Origin: Stramonita haemastoma | Taxonomy: Eukaryota; Mollusca; Gastropoda; Neogastropoda; Muricidae | NCBI GenBank assembly: GCA_030674155.1 | Contig: CM060327.1 | Span: 21,428,293 to 21,468,292, forward strand | DNA length: 40,000 nt | Reading direction: 5' to 3' | In this document: piece by piece, positions 1 to 11,275 of the stretch | How the letters are laid out: every line of letters starts with the position of its first letter | How positions within the stretch are numbered: position 1 is the stretch's first letter | The notes under the pieces: model-generated | What the model was told of the DNA's origin: nothing | What the model saw: the letters and a program-made list of their open reading frames with translations, nothing else | The model's database searches: none | Position numbers and translations under genes: made by a program

Positions 1-72
1 TTGCTCACTCGATCGCTTGCTCTCTTTTTTGCTCCTCGTTCGCTTGCAATCAACTTCACTTCTCCTCGTGTG

Positions 73-285
73 TTGTGTTGTGTGTGTGTGTGTGTGTGTG
101 TGCGTCGTACGTGTCCCGTGTGTGTGTGTGTGTGTCGTGTGTGTGTGGTGTGTGTAGTGTGCGTGCGTGACGTGCGGCGTGCTGTGGTTGTGTGTGTATC
201 GTGTGTATGTGCGTGCATGCGTGATGAGATGAGTGTGCGTGAGCAGAGCGATGCGTGCGAGAGCGAGGTGGTGGGTGGGAGAGAG

Positions 286-319
<34 letters not shown>

Positions 320-346
320 AGGAGAGAGAGGGAGAGAGAGGAGGAG

Positions 347-385
<39 letters not shown>

Positions 386-540
386 ACGAGAGAGAGAGAG
401 AGAGAGAAGAGGAGAGAGACAGACAGCAGAGACAACAGACAGACAACCAACAGACACACAGACACACAGACACACAGACACACACACACAGACAGACACA
501 GAGAGAGAGAGAGTCAGTCGCATACGAAATAAAACCCTCA
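73..540. repeat. Compound microsatellite: TG, then GA, then CAGACA
   Basis: About 73-230 is TG/TGCG-rich, 280-420 is nearly pure GA with GGA interruptions, and 420-510 is CAGA/CACA. The long open frames across it on both strands are low-complexity artefacts. Confidence 0.95.
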
Positions 541-1177
541 CTCTTGATAAACCTCAACTTGGAAACTCTAACCGAGGAACAAAAAAAAACACAAACACAA
601 AAGAAAACAACAACAAACAAACAAACAAACAAGAAAAAAGGTTCCAAGAGTTTTGTTATTGGTCGCTTTGTACTGTAGCTTCCTGCATGTAGTTACCTTC
701 AAGTCTTTGTTTGAGGAGCTGCGTCATCTGCAGATCAGTTGCAGACACTGGGAACTAATTGTCACCAGCACCCCCTCTCCCCCTTACCCCCCTCACTCCA
801 CACTCCCCCCCCCCCCCATCCCCACCCAACACACCTCTCACCAGTTGTCAGTGAGTTTTCTCCGCAACCTGAGAATGTCAAACTATCAGTTCTCGTGTTT
901 TGTTTCCTGCAATAGTGTCTGGTTAGGTCTCGTCTAAGGTTATCTTGGGTACACGCAAGGCACACAGACCCGCATTATCATCCACCCCCAGTCAGTGTGT
1001 CTGGGTGGTGGTAGGGAGACTAGGGGGGAAAACGTGAAAGGTTTATTACCCGTAGGTTCAGACGCTGAGACACCCACTACCACCACCACCACTTCCTCCT
1101 CCTCCTCCTCCTTACCCCCACCCCCCACGTGGGGATGCTCGGGCCGGGGAGGGGGGGAGTCTGTCAGTATACAAAAC
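541..1177. other. Mostly non-repetitive stretch, no gene seen
   Basis: It contains an A-rich segment with CAAA repeats (570-640), a C-rich stretch (768-830) and a short CCA/TCC run (1077-1110). No protein, RNA or mobile-element signature was recognised. Confidence 0.6.
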
Positions 1178-1249
<72 letters not shown>

Positions 1250-1294
1250 GCCTGTCTGTCTGTCTGTCTATCTATCTGTCTATCTATCTATCTG

Positions 1295-1325
<31 letters not shown>

Positions 1326-1444
1326 GCCTGTCTGTCTGTCTATCTGTCTGTCTGTCTGTCTGTCTGTCGTCTGTTGTCTGACTATCTGTCTGTCTGTCTG
1401 TCTGTCTGTCGTCTATTGTCTGTCTGTCTGTCGTCTGTCTGATA

Positions 1445-1475
<31 letters not shown>

Positions 1476-1508
1476 ATCTATCTAACTATCTATCTGTCTG
1501 TCTAACTA

Positions 1509-1562
<54 letters not shown>
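1178..1562. repeat. TATC/TGTC tetranucleotide microsatellite
   Basis: Long blocks of CTAT alternate with CTGT, in at least four blocks. At its right end it meets a short piece that looks like the 3' end of a minus-strand RTE-like LINE. Confidence 0.95.
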
Positions 1563-1565
<3 letters not shown>

Positions 1566-1655
1566 CATATCCTGTACTCTGGCGACTTTGGGGGTACCCC
1601 CGAAGACTTGACAACCAGTTCCCTTCATTTCTCTCCCTACTTCCTCCTACCTTCT
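1566..1655 (-). mobile_element. RTE-like LINE 3'-end fragment
   Basis: It aligns by eye with 8875-8935 and 9125-9200: a shared core of the form GAAGA-T-GCAACCAGCTTC-TCCACTCCC, here diverged. The element's 3' end faces left, directly against the tetranucleotide repeat. Confidence 0.45.
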
Positions 1656-1668
1656 TGAATTCTGTGCT

Positions 1669-1820
<152 letters not shown>

Positions 1821-1839
1821 ACAGATTGTATTTATATTA

Positions 1840-2868
1840 TAAAAAAAATACTGCAAGGCACTGTCCAAGGAGGAAGAAAAAGAGGCAGACCAAGGAAGAG
1901 ATGAGAGGACAACATCAGCGAATGGACAGGCTTAGAACTCACCAAAACTTCGAGAAAGAGCAGAGCAGAGAGAGAGAGAGGAATTCTATCAGAAATGGTC
2001 CAGGCAGGAGGAGAGACCATGGTAGATGATTTACTCATCACTTGCAACAAGACCCGGAGAACAGGCGAGTGGCCAACACTTACACTCAGTCCGTGATCAT
2101 CAGCCTTCTGAAAAAAGACAACCTACAACCTTGTTGAAGCTACCCTGCTATCAGTCTGATCAGCCATCCAAGTAAGGTCATGCTAAACCCTCCTGATTAT
2201 ACTGAAGCCACAAGCTGAGGAGATCAGAAAAGGAGACAAGGCCAGGTTTCAGAGCAGGACACGGTACAACAGAGAATATTTTAGCCTTAGAATACTCTGT
2301 GAGAAGTACTTGCAACACCAGCAAGATTTTTACAACGACTTCGGGAACTTCAAGAAGGTGTTCGAGGAGTTTGGCGTACAACTTTGTGGGCAAGCTATGA
2401 GGCTGTATTACGTCAATGCCAACCTGATCATAACCATAGAATGCCTCTATGAAAAGGCGACCAGCCCAGTCTATTACACAAACATAGGAGAATGGTTCCA
2501 AACCATAATTGGAGTACACCAAGGACGTCTGCTCTTGTCCACACCGTTCGACATCTTCTTAGAGAGAATAATGGCTGACGCACTTGAAAGTCATCAGGGA
2601 AGAGGCAGCACTGGAAGCAGGGCAATTACCGACTTATGTTTTGCCAGCGATATCGACAGCCTAGCTGGATAAGAGCAAAAGACTGGTCAACTTGGTAAAT
2701 CACCTTGATGGGGGAGGCATTCTCGACAGATGGCATCCAGACCAGTGCAGAGAAAGCCCAGATGCTGACAAATAGTGCTGATGGCTTCAGTTCTGACACG
2801 GCTATAGACTACAAGACACTTGAAATCGTTCATAGCTTTAAATATCTGGGAACTATCGGATGAAGGAG
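1840..2868 (+). pseudogene. Decayed RTE-like LINE reverse transcriptase, part 1
   Basis: A C-terminal scrap (about 1855-1965, basic PRRKKKRQTKEE motif) is joined through a short GA run to an internal reverse transcriptase segment (about 1980-2866). Recognisable pieces in shifting frames are QSVIISLLKKDN, QHQQDFYNDFGNFKKVF, NANLIITIECLYEKA, IGEWFQT, FDIFLERIMADALESH and SFKYLG. The catalytic box, normally FADDID, reads FASDID at about 2641-2658, so a catalytic aspartate is lost. Several frameshifts and stops are present. It is non-autonomous and dead. Part 2 continues after a nested SINE. Confidence 0.8.
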
Positions 2869-3189
2869 GAGGACAGGATAGCCTGGTTGCTAGAGCGTTG
2901 CGCGTTGTGCTTGCAATTTGAGGACCTGGGTTCAAACCCAAGTTTGAGTCACCACCGAGACACCCTTTCAAGATGATTTTCCCCCTGGAGCTAACAACAG
3001 TGCCGACTTCACTCCTCCAAAAGTTCTTCTGATAAGACTATAAACCAAGGCTCCGTGTGCGAATGAACACAGAACATCTTCTGCACACCTTGACAAAACT
3101 GCATGCACATGGAGAGTGAATGTAAAAAAAAAGCACAGGAGTGTTTACTCCATTATCTTCGAAATAAAAAAATCGAAAGAAATAAAGAA
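2869..3189 (+). mobile_element. SINE family 2 nested in the RTE-like LINE
   Basis: The tRNA-like head has an A box (GGATAGCCTGGTTGCTAGAGC) and a B box (GGGTTCAAACCC) near 2930; the body ends in AAGCACAGGAGTGTTTACTCC and an A-rich tail. Near-identical 9-mers, ATGAAGGAG (2860-2868) and ATGAAAGAA (3190-3198), flank it like a target-site duplication. Confidence 0.8.
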
Positions 3190-3750
3190 ATGAAAGAACC
3201 AAAGCCCAAATTACTCTCCAGGACAGCTCAGACCACAGCTGCAATGACCAAACTAACAGCCATCTGGAACGACAAGAACATCGCCATCAGCTTCAATATC
3301 AGCTTGATGCCTTCCCTGGTCATGTTCATAATTTTGTTTGCATGTAAAACGTGAACCATAACAGCAGACATTGAAAGATGGATACAGGCAATGGAGATGA
3401 AATGCTTTCTCAAACTTCTTGGTATCTCATACAGTCATCATATAACCAACAACGAAGTGAAAACCAGAATTGAAAAGGCCATTGGGCTATACAAAGACCT
3501 CCTTACTTCAGTGAAAAGACGCAAACTGAAGTGGGACAGGGCACATCATACGAACATTTGGACTGGCCAAGACTGTCTCCAAGGAACAGTAAAAAGAGGG
3601 AGACAAAGCGGCAGACAGAGGAAACGATGGGAAGACAACATCAGATAGTGAATGCCACGGAAAGCTGAGAACCGCTAGGAGTGGAGGAAGCTGGTAGCAA
3701 CATCGTCAGTGAAGCCCAACAGTCAGCCAGATTGGGGCTTAGGTAACAGG
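3190..3750 (+). pseudogene. Decayed RTE-like LINE reverse transcriptase, part 2 (C-terminal half)
   Basis: It continues part 1 after the SINE: AQTTAAMTKLTAIWNDKNIA, then IQAMEMKCFLKLLGISYSHH, NNEVKTRIEKAIGLYKDLL, RRKLKW, and the terminal basic motif GRQSGRQRKRWEDN (to about 3646). The remaining bases to about 3750 match the expected element end. Stops and frameshifts mark it as dead. Confidence 0.8.
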
Positions 3751-3759
3751 TAATGGTAG

Positions 3760-5095
3760 AAAGCTTCCTATGCAGTTATAATATCGTTTTTAATTTTGTG
3801 TTTGCGTGGTTTTTGAAATATCTATCTTGTTTCTTTGTATAGTATTTTGAATTTGTTTCTGGTTTGTTTCAAATATCAATCTTAGTTTTCCTTTTGTGGT
3901 GATTCTGTTTGTTTGTTTGTTTGTTTGACTTGGGTTTTGTTTTTGGTTCGTTTTAAAATAGTCAATTTGTCTTCCTTTTTTGATTGGGTTTTTATACACA
4001 TTTTCTGGCGTATTTCTTGTTTGTCTAAAATTTCAGCTTTTGGTTTTTTTCTGTCTTGTATCTAAAATCCCTTCATTTAGCTTTTCCCCCCTTTTTCTGC
4101 TTAAACTTATTGTTCTTCGTTTTGGTGTTTCCATTTTTGTTGGTTAGTTTATGGTTTGTTTAGAATAGCAAGTTTGTTTTTTGATTTGTTTGGTAGTTTC
4201 TTATTGTTGTTGTTGTTTTTTTATAGAGTTTTTATGGTTGTGTATGAAAACAACTTAGTTTTCTTTGATTTGTTATTTTAGTTTGCTTTTTTCCCCAGTA
4301 TATTCAAAGTATAAAATCTGTCCTTCTGGTCTCATGATTCTGTTCAATTGTATGTTTGTACATCGATTGTTTTAATAAAATAAAATTGTTCTCCTTATTT
4401 GGTATTTCTGAGTTGTTCATTTATTTCTTTGTTTAAAAGATTATCCGTGTTTTAACTTGTTGCCTTGCCTGCTTGTCTTTTTCACTCCGAACTTTGGTTG
4501 CTTTTGTGTTTATTTCTCTGATTTTTTGAATTTTTTCCAACTGAAAAATAGGAAAAAACACAAACAGAGACAAAAACACAAAAGGGATAAACTAAAAAAA
4601 ACAACAATTTTTTTGCATTTAAATTGTCGTTGGATGTGTTAAGTGTTTGGCGCCTAGGATGTGTAGTTTTAGAATTGACAATTTTAGATGTAGTTTTTGT
4701 TGGTATTAAAAAAGAGGTAAATGATTTTTTTTGTTTGTTTTAATTTTGAGATGACTTTTTGTTCTTTCCTTTAATCTTTAGATGATGTTTTTTTTTATTT
4801 CCTTTAATTTTTAGATAATGTTTTTGTTGTTTCTTTTATTCTTTGTTATTTTTTTTGTTATTTCTTTTAAATTTTGAGATGATGTTTTTGTTGTTTCCTT
4901 TAATTTATGGATGAGGCTTTTTATTTCCTTTCATTATCAGATAACGGTTTTTTTTTGTTTCTTTTAATTTTTAGATGATGTTTTTATTTCTTTCATTCAC
5001 TTTTAAGATGATGTTTTTGTTGTTTTTTTAATTTACATATAATTTTTGTTGTTGTTTCCTTTAATTTTGAGATGATGTTTTTGTTGTTTCCTTAA
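3760..5095. repeat. T-rich degenerate tandem repeats
   Basis: From 3760 to about 4400 a loose unit with TTGTTT, AAATATCAAT and TTTTCCTTTT recurs. From about 4730 to 5092 a clearer unit of roughly 40 bases built on GATGATGTTTTTGTTG and TTTCCTTTAATTTT recurs about nine times. Between them (4400-4730) nothing is recognised. No coding signal. Confidence 0.65.
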
Positions 5096-5239
5096 CTGAC
5101 AACTCTCTAACAGCCAGTCAATCAAACAACTAACCAAACAACTAACTTACCAGTCAATCAGTCAATCACTCGATCAATCATATCAGCCTATCAACCCCAC
5201 CCCTTACCCCCACCCCCTTACATACGCAGACAAATGCAC

Positions 5240-5286
5240 GTATAAGCATACAGACAGACGCAGACACAGACACAGACACAGACACA

Positions 5287-5364
<78 letters not shown>

Positions 5365-5425
5365 ACGCACGCACGCACTCACGTATGCAGGCACGAACGC
5401 ACGCACGCACGCACGCACTCACGCC
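5240..5425. repeat. CA microsatellite
   Basis: CAGACA units lead into about 45 CA dinucleotides (to about 5362), then a CACG-rich end. The preceding 5096-5240 holds short CAATCA-type repeats and no gene. Confidence 0.95.
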
Positions 5426-5444
5426 CATAAAATCTCATGCGCCT

Positions 5445-6165
5445 GTGCCACGTTGACATGGGTGTCTATCTAGTCACACTGACGCTGGTGTTTATTTTGT
5501 CATACTGTTTATCTTGTCACACTGACACTGTGTTTATCTTGTCACACTGACACTGGTGTTTAACATCTTGTCACACTGACACTGTGTCTATCTAGTCACA
5601 CTGACACTGGTGTCTATCTAGTCACACTGACACTGTGTATATCTTGTCACACTGACGCTGGTGTCTATCTTGTCACGTTGACACGGGTGTCTATCTAGTC
5701 ACACTGACGCTGGTGTTTATCTTGTCACACTGACCCTGGTGTTTATCTAGTCGCACTGACACTGGTGTTTATCTAGTCGCACTGACATTGGTGTTTATCA
5801 TCTTGTCACACTGACACTGGTGCTTAACATCTTGTCACACTGACACTGGTGTTTATCTTGTCACGTTGACACTGGTGTCTATCTAGTCACACTGACGCTG
5901 GTGTTTATCTTGTCACGTTTCGCGTTGACACAGGTGTATATCTAGTCACACTGATACTGGTGCTTATCTTGTCACAGTGACACGGGTGTCTATCTAGTCG
6001 AGTCACACTGACACTGGTGTTTATCTTGTCATACTGTTTATCTTGTAATACTGACACTGTGTCTATCTTGTCACACTGACACTGGTGTTTAACATCTTGT
6101 CACACTGACGCTAGTGTTTAACATCTTGTCACACTGACGCTGGTGTTTATCTAGTCACAGCACAC
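5445..6165. repeat. Minisatellite, unit about 26 bases
   Basis: The unit approximates GTCACACTGACACTGGTGTT followed by TATCTA or TATCTT, with variants CTAGTC or CTTGTC, GACGCTG or GACACTG, and an inserted AACA. About 27 copies, arranged in mixed order. Confidence 0.9.
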
Positions 6166-6627
6166 ACGTGGCCAGTTGTTTTGCCGCTCTCTCTCACAGG
6201 TGTAAACCTTTCTACAGTAACCACAGCACCAGGATGCTCAAAAGACCTTCAATTTCGAAAAAAGACAGAGTGTGAACAATGTTGGACAGAAAGATACCTC
6301 TAGATGACTATAATATTATTCATAATGAATGCTGCGTTCTCTCTTATATGAGGTCAAACAATGCCACATGAAAACTGTAGAAAGAAAATGAATGAACTCG
6401 TCTGTACTTGAGTGTTGTTAGCTGTGTAGCAGTAGTTATAGAATAGAGAAATATTACCAATCTTGCGCTTTTTATTGTGTATTGAAGACAGTTGCTTTGG
6501 GTGAGATTAGGATACACAGAATGTCCTCTAGATGCTCCAATTTTCTGTTACATCTCGCGACTTGGCCTGACTAATAACAAGCGAATGACCATTCTTAAAA
6601 TCAAACTACACCCATAGCTTCAAACAA
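6166..6627. other. Non-repetitive stretch, no gene seen
   Basis: Ordinary AT-rich sequence without a recognisable open frame, RNA or repeat. Confidence 0.6.
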
Positions 6628-6639
6628 AAAAAGAAAAAA

Positions 6640-6765
6640 AACAGGTGGCGCTACATTTGTGGCGACGCACTCTTCCTGGGGAAGAGCAGCCTGAATTTCA
6701 CGCAGAGAAATCTGCTGTGACATAAAGTGGTATAAAATAAATGGGAAAAAATAAATAAATGAATA
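6640..6765 (+). mobile_element. SINE family 3, 3' part
   Basis: It matches the reverse complement of 12185-12290: GTGGCGACGC, then GAATTTCACGCAGAGAAATC, TGCTGTGACATAAA. It ends in an AAATAAAT-rich tail. The tRNA-like head is missing. Confidence 0.7.
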
Positions 6766-7489
6766 GTCCCGCAAGGTACCATCTGGTTTAAATCATTATG
6801 AGATTGTTGATAGCAAGGTGAAGGGACGTGCCCACCTTTGCAATGGTCTCATAGTAATGCTGGATGAAAACTGAACAAGACCGATCCTTATTGTTTTGTC
6901 AGTAATGTTTTTAATGTCGTAGGCACTGACTGGTACTCTGAATATTGAACTTGTCAGCGCGAAGCACCAATATTCCTATCTGTCACATCATGTCTCTACC
7001 TCCACCATCCTAGCAACAATCTTTGGATAATTCAAGTCAAAAGGCACAGTACTGCCTAAAAGTGAAATTTAATTTTGAAAATGAGAAATAAAGAAACCTT
7101 TGTTTTATTCGCTTAAAAAAAAAAGCAGTACAACTCATACTGTACAATTGTACTTGTGAGGATGCCTGGGACATGTTAGTACAAAATTAATAGCATTCCT
7201 ACCTTCTGGAAATTCTGTGCTAGGATTTCCCTCTTTTCTATCCATATCTCTGTTTCTGTGCCATGTTCCTTTTCTTCCCGTCACCTCCTACTTGTCCAGT
7301 TTTTGCCTTTTCAGTCCACTCCCTTAACTTTTTGTTTTTTACAGAAAGCTTAAGATATAACAATCCTCTCCCTGTGCCGAAGTCAGATACGCTGGGCCTG
7401 ATTCGTCAGGCGCTTTCGGCAGCACTGCGCATGTCACTCATAGACAACAACACATGTTGTCTGTCTGATGTTCAGGCAGAAGAAGTAAG
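6766..7489. other. Non-repetitive stretch, no gene seen
   Basis: No exon could be supported. The frame leading into the GAA tract (7263-7490) has no recognisable motif. Confidence 0.55.
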
Positions 7490-8797
7490 TCAAGGAAGAA
7501 GAAGAAGAAGAAGAAGAAGAAGAAGAGAAGAAGAAGAAGAAGAAGAAGAAGAAGAAGAAGAAGAAGAAGAAGAAGAAGAAGAAGAAGAAGAAGAAGAAGA
7601 AGAAAGAAGAAGAAGAAGAAGAAGAAGAAGAAGAAGAAGAAGAAGAAGAAGAAGAAGAAGAAGAAGAAGAAGAAGAAGAGAAGAAGAATTTGAAGAAGAA
7701 TTTGAAGAAGAAATTCTTGTAAGATTTAATAATTGTTTGATGAGTAGAATTTGAAGTTTGAAGAAATTTGAAGAAGTTTCAGAAGAAACAATTATGACGA
7801 AGTCGAAGATAGGAAGAGCATGAAGAAGAAAAGAGAAGAGAAGAAGCAGAAGAAGAAGAAGATGAGAAGAAGAATGAAGTTGAAGAGAAGAAGAAGAAGA
7901 AGAAGAAGAAAGAAGAAGAAGAAGAAGAAGAAGAAGAAGAAGAAGAAGAAGAAGAAGAGAAGAAGAAGAAGAAGAAGAAGCAGAAGAAGAAGAAGAAGAA
8001 GAAGAAGAAAAAGAAGAGAAGAAGAAAGAGAAAAAAGGAGAAGAAGAAGAAGCAGAAGAAAGAAGAAGAAGAAGAAGAAGAAGAAGAAGAAGAAGAAGAA
8101 GAAGAAGGAAGAAGAAGAAGAAGAAAGAAGAGAAGAGAAGAAGAAGAAGAAGAAGAAGAAGAAGAAGAAGAAGAGAGAAGAAGAAGAAGAAGAAGAAGAA
8201 GAAGAAAGAAGAAGAAAAAGGGAAGAAGAAGAAGAAGAAAAGAAGAAGAAGAAGAAGAAGAAGAAGAGAAGAAGAAGAAGAAGAAGAAGAAGAAGAAGAA
8301 GAAGAAGAAGAAGAAGAAGAAGAAGAAGAAGAAGAAGAAGAAGAAGAAGAAGAAGAAGAAGAAGAAGAAGAAGAAGAAGAAGAAGAGAAGAAGAAGAAGA
8401 AGAAGAAGAAGAAGAAGAAGAAGAAGAAGAAGAAAGAAGAAGAGAAGAAGAAGAAGAAGAAGAAGAAGAAGAAGAAGAAGAAGAAGAAAGAATTTGAAGA
8501 AGAAGAAGAATTTGAAGAAGAAGAATTTGAAGAAGAAGAAGAAGAATTTGAAGAAGAAGAATTTGAGAATTTGAAGAATTTGAAGAAGAAGAAGAGAAGA
8601 AGCAAAGAAAAGAAGAAGAAGAAGAAGATTTGAAGAAGAAGAAGCAGAATTTGAAGAAGAAGAAGCAGAAGAAGAAGCAGAAGCAGAAGAAGAAGCAGAA
8701 GCAGAAGAAGCAAGAAGAAGAAGAAGAAGAAGAAGAAGAAGAAGAAGAAGAAGAAGAAGAAGGAAGAAGAAGAAGAAGAAGAAGAAGAAGAAGAATA
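7490..8797. repeat. GAA/TTC tract of about 1.3 kb with GAATTTGAAGAA variants
   Basis: Blocks of pure GAA (7490-7685, 7880-8490, 8700-8795) are joined by AAG, GAG, GCA and GAATTTGAAGAA variants (7685-7800, 8485-8660). Apart from the diverged stretch 7690-7820 the plus strand is almost entirely purine. The very long Glu/Lys/Arg or Ser/Phe/Leu frames are artefacts. Confidence 0.97.
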
Positions 8798-8809
8798 CTG
8801 CTGTGCATC

Positions 8810-8990
8810 ACACTTTTGCTCCGTCGTACCTCTCTGAAGTCACACTTTCACCTATCCTGTAGTCTTGTGGACCGTTTGGGAGCACCACTGAAGATGCTGC
8901 AACCAGCTTCCTCCACTCCCTGCGGTCCTCAGCTTTCTGTAACAAAATTGTTCCACCTAAGGCTAGTCCACACGGGAGTCTGACATCGTT
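8810..8990 (-). mobile_element. RTE-like LINE 3'-end fragment
   Basis: It shares the core GAAGATGCTGCAACCAGCTT, TCCACTCCCTGCGGTC with the next copy at 9120. Its 3' end faces the GAA tract, suggesting that the tract grew from the element's tail. Confidence 0.55.
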
Positions 8991-9114
8991 ATGAACTTTC
9001 TCATGCTCTCTGTCATGTTTCTTATTTTCATGCTGTAGGTTCCATCTTACAGAATGATGCAGAACCTATGGATATGGCTCATGAGATCTCTTGTACTGTT
9101 CCTATTCTTTTCAC

Positions 9115-9500
9115 CTTCACCTTTACCTATCGTCTTGTAAACCCTGGTGGCATCAATGAAGATTTTGCAGCCAGCTTCTCCACTCCCAGCGGTCGTCTGC
9201 TTCCCGTAGTAGTAAATCGATCAATTTAAGGCCAGTCCATTCTCTGATGTCGTCTTCCCATCGTTTACTCTGTCTGCCTCTTCTTCGTCTCTCTTCTTGT
9301 ACTGTTCCCTGTAGGACAGTCTTGGCCAGTCCAGATGTTCGTGTGACGAGCCTGTGCCACTTCAGTGTGTGCTTTTTCACTGAAGTCAGGAGCTCTTCAT
9401 ATGGTCCGATGGCGTTTTTAACTCTGGTTTTCACTTCTCGTTAGTGATGTGATCTCTGTATGACATACCAAAGAGATTTCTGCTCCACAGAATTCTGTTC
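9115..9500 (-). pseudogene. RTE-like LINE reverse transcriptase C-terminus
   Basis: The minus strand at 9434-9153 encodes KTRVKNAIGPYEELLTSVKK, TSGLAKTVLQGTVQ and RGRQSKRWEDDIREWTGL, the same terminal region as 3450-3650 but less decayed. The left end (9115-9190) is the element's 3' end. The non-coding part to 9500 continues the upstream reverse transcriptase region with stops. Confidence 0.8.
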
Positions 9501-9694
9501 TCTTTAACGTCAGACATGGCATAATAATCCCCTTTTGCAAAAGCAAGCACGAAAAATAAATGTAATTTTTTCTGTCAGTATTATGCTGACATTGTAGCTA
9601 TTTATTCAATATATATGAATGTGGATGTGTGTTGGTGTAGTGATGGTGGTAGGGGGGGGGGGAGGACGGAAGGAGATGAGTGTGGGTATGAGGT

Positions 9695-9766
9695 AGTGGT
9701 TTTGGTGTGTGTGTATATATGTATATATGTATGTATTATTATTTATTTATATATTATATATATATA

Positions 9767-9817
<51 letters not shown>

Positions 9818-9900
9818 TATATATATATGTATACAATATATATGTGTGTGTGCATGTGTGCATGAACATGCATGCGTGCGCACGCGAGCGTGTGTGTGTT
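9695..9900. repeat. TA microsatellite flanked by TG
   Basis: TATA repeats at 9745-9845 with TG/TGCG runs on both sides. The adjoining 9511-9694 and 9901-10007 show no gene. Confidence 0.9.
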
Positions 9901-10007
9901 GGAGAAAAGTGGAGAAAGACAACGATATATATGTACTCCGACTTTGAACTTTTTTTCTGCTCATGCTAGGCACTACATAAATAGATTCCTATTTTTACTA
10001 GCTTTTT

Positions 10008-10186
10008 TTCCCAGCTGTAAATGGGTACCCGCCCTCATTAAAGGTCAAGGAAGGTAAAGCAGCGAGGGAGAGGAGATGGGCACCGCCCTCAATATGCTGG
10101 TCCCTAGAAAAGCTGAGGTAGTGTCTGATGCCTCTCTCCCCTACGACCATATAGGTTATAGAACACCTTTACCTTTACCTTTTTCC
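10008..10186 (+). mobile_element. SINE family 1, head missing
   Basis: It holds the family core CAGCTGTAAATGGGTACC, AAAGCAGCGAGGGAGAGGAG, GGGCACCGCCCTCAATATGC and the tail CACCTTTACCTTTACC. The tail ends about 30 bases before the acceptor of receptor exon A. Confidence 0.85.
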
Positions 10187-10214
10187 CCCTGAACAAATTG
10201 ATATCTAAACACAG

Positions 10215-10706
10215 ATTTCACCACGCCAGGACAGGAGCAGCAAACAGTTTCTGGGAACGAGCTGCAGGCGAATCAGAGCACCACTGTAACCCGCCACGAC
10301 TTGACCCCGTGTGTCGAGAACACAACCGTACAGCAAATCATCATCAAAGGCACTCACGGCCACCTGGTCTACCGAAGAAGCAACGCCAGTAAACATTCCC
10401 CGTGCGCTGTCATACTGCAAGCTCCGAACGACCAAATCCTTCATGTGCGGGTTGACAGCTGTGCTTTCATACTGTTGAGGCCTTGCAACTACTACAACCT
10501 CACCCACGAATGGACGACAATGCCTGACATTGATTGCACAGTTTGGCCGTTGAATGTCTCTGTGTACAGTCTCACCAACACCCTGTTTTTAAGAGTATTC
10601 CTGGGTTATCCTTACCACTGGAGAGCGGAGTTGTCCTTGTACTTCACCGCCGTGATGCCCTCGAGGCGACCTAGGTTGGAAGTCAAGTATTTCTCTCCTA
10701 CTGAGG
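10215..10706 (+). CDS. Receptor exon A: linker and first CUB-like domain
   Basis: Open from 10202 in the frame used. The acceptor is AG at 10213-10214 (or 10228-10229, 15 bases on, same phase); the donor is GTAAGT at 10707. It enters and leaves in phase 1, typical of extracellular modules. A Gln/Thr/Ser-rich linker is followed by a CUB-like fold from about 10307 to 10665, with cysteines in the contexts TPCVE, SPCAV, SCAF, RPCNY and DIDCTVW and the end-strand AELSLYFTAV. Potential N-glycosylation sites are NTT, NAS, NLT and NVS. CUB domains bind proteins or glycans, often with calcium; the acidic calcium-site residues are not obvious here. No start codon is present, so upstream exons must exist. 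The upstream polypyrimidine tract lies against the tail of a SINE that ends about 30 bases earlier. Confidence 0.8.
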
Positions 10707-10849
10707 GTAAGTATCTCTCTTCTACCGCCCCTTGGTGCTCGCTGTTAGGTAGGTTTTTTTTTTACACGTGCCATCCATAACACAGGGCATTGCTGGGCTA
10801 CTCTTCTCCGAGAGAAGGATCGCTTTGTAATGTTCACACAAGAAGCTTG

Positions 10850-11060
10850 GTGTTTGCTTTCAAGATTCAAGATTCAAGATTTAATTCCTTTCGCCTCTTT
10901 TGGGGCATGGAGGATAACAAACATATTCAACAGGAGAAAAGAGACCTTACAGCAATACATCCATAAGTATTATCAATACCAACAGGAACTGAACAGCAAG
11001 AATTCTTCGCAAAATAATAAACAAACAATATTAAAGACTCATGACATTTTTAAGGTATGT
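10850..11060 (-). repeat. Possible retroelement 3' end with ATTCAAG repeat
   Basis: AGATTCAAGATTCAAG followed by TTTAATTCCTTTCGCCTC resembles a retroelement end with a short tandem tail read on the minus strand. The body to 11060 is A-rich. The family is not identified. Confidence 0.3.
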
Positions 11061-11275
11061 ATTTTTCTGTAAAAGACACAATCTACACAGTCCCTGCACT
11101 GCTGCATAGCTAAGTACTGGGCTTGGCCGTTTAGTTAGTTTTTTGTGTATGTTTCTTGTTGTTTGCATTGTTCTTGTGATATGTGGGGCCGTGGACTTGA
11201 ACCAGAGCTGTTGGCTGAGCCGTCCATCGTCCACTACAGTGTATTTTTTCCCTTACCCTAGCGTTATCACTTAGG

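Noticed and set aside
5445..6165. CRISPR-like array
   Set aside because: Units are contiguous without unique spacers and the context is a eukaryotic genome.
7490..8811. Very long Glu/Arg/Lys-rich (plus) and Ser/Phe/Leu-rich (minus) open frames
   Set aside because: They are translations of a GAA/TTC repeat in which no stop can arise; no other coding evidence.
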